Assembly (NCBI GenBank): GCA_964607575.1
Contig: CAZSLS010000019.1
Coordinates: 1-52,089, forward strand
Reading direction: 5' to 3'
DNA length: 52,089 nucleotides
Source of the DNA: BS750m-G57 sp964607575
GTDB taxonomy: Bacteria > Planctomycetota > Phycisphaerae > SM23-33
A model generated the notes under the pieces. The model had not been told where the DNA came from. It was given only the letters and a program-made list of their open reading frames with translations, and made no database searches. Position 1 is the first letter of the stretch, and each line of letters starts with the position of its first letter. Positions 52,070-52,089 of the stretch are shown one piece after another. The translations under genes and the position numbers were made by a program.

Positions 52070-52089
52070 CATAGCGGACACATACAATC

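Noticed and set aside
1..52089. CRISPR arrays, insertion sequences, prophage or integron genes
   Set aside because: No regular spaced repeats, transposase, integrase or terminal inverted repeats were found by reading the sequence and the translations.

Overview
The window looks like a piece of a planctomycete chromosome, most likely from the class Phycisphaerae. The evidence is family content, not a database match: four Tat-exported formylglycine sulfatases, several PQQ/TolB-type secreted beta-propellers, a hydrazine-synthase-alpha-like di-haem protein, cyclase-repeat/DUF4159 proteins, a Tat-exported Gfo/Idh/MocA protein, and three PEP-CTERM proteins whose tails end in a glycine/leucine-rich helix plus an arginine run. 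G+C is moderately high by eye, except for one clearly AT-rich gene near the end. No tRNA, rRNA, CRISPR array or insertion sequence was found.

Layout. 1-1266: 3' part of asnS. 1358-6559: a small membrane protein, a sulfatase/TolB-propeller pair, an iron-sulfur flavoprotein next to a 2-keto-4-pentenoate-hydratase-like enzyme, and another small membrane protein. 6674-12589: two secreted glycosidases, a giant TIM-barrel-like protein and a GH32 with a LamG-like domain. 12718-18675: a housekeeping island with a PHP hydrolase, infA (minus strand, near-consensus promoter), gatC-gatA-gatB, and a membrane coiled-coil protein with a BRCT-like end. 18864-23513: tandem cyclase/DUF4159 paralogues. 23633-27502: a minus-strand aminopeptidase/sulfatase operon, divergent from a ThuA protein. 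27660-28835: a PEP-CTERM gene with a long structured leader, bracketed by an 18-bp direct repeat. 29015-41453: HzsA-like protein, sulfatase, Gfo/Idh/MocA (minus), sulfatase, beta-helix protein, methyltransferase-like/PQQ fusion. 41454-44110: two minus-strand secreted proteins (YbaY-like, VWA). 44291-47246: PQQ propeller and GH10 xylanase. 47494-49281: outer-membrane-type protein and a zincin. 49483-52089: two minus-strand PEP-CTERM genes that share a duplicated leader of about 200 nt.

How the genes work together. The accessory genes fit an exported machinery for breaking down sulfated plant or algal glycans. Sulfatases would remove sulfate; GH10, GH32, the TIM-barrel-like protein and the beta-helix protein would cut the chains; the ThuA and Gfo/Idh/MocA proteins would handle released or oxidised sugars. 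The propellers and the di-haem protein have no assigned substrate. No SusC/SusD transporter, formylglycine-generating enzyme or exosortase is present, so those functions must be encoded elsewhere.

Most novel point. The two terminal PEP-CTERM genes differ in protein sequence and base composition but carry the same leader. It can fold into three hairpins as minus-strand RNA, and G-U pairs keep a stem that the plus strand could not form. The third PEP-CTERM gene also has a long leader behind a good promoter. This suggests RNA-level control of PEP-CTERM surface proteins.
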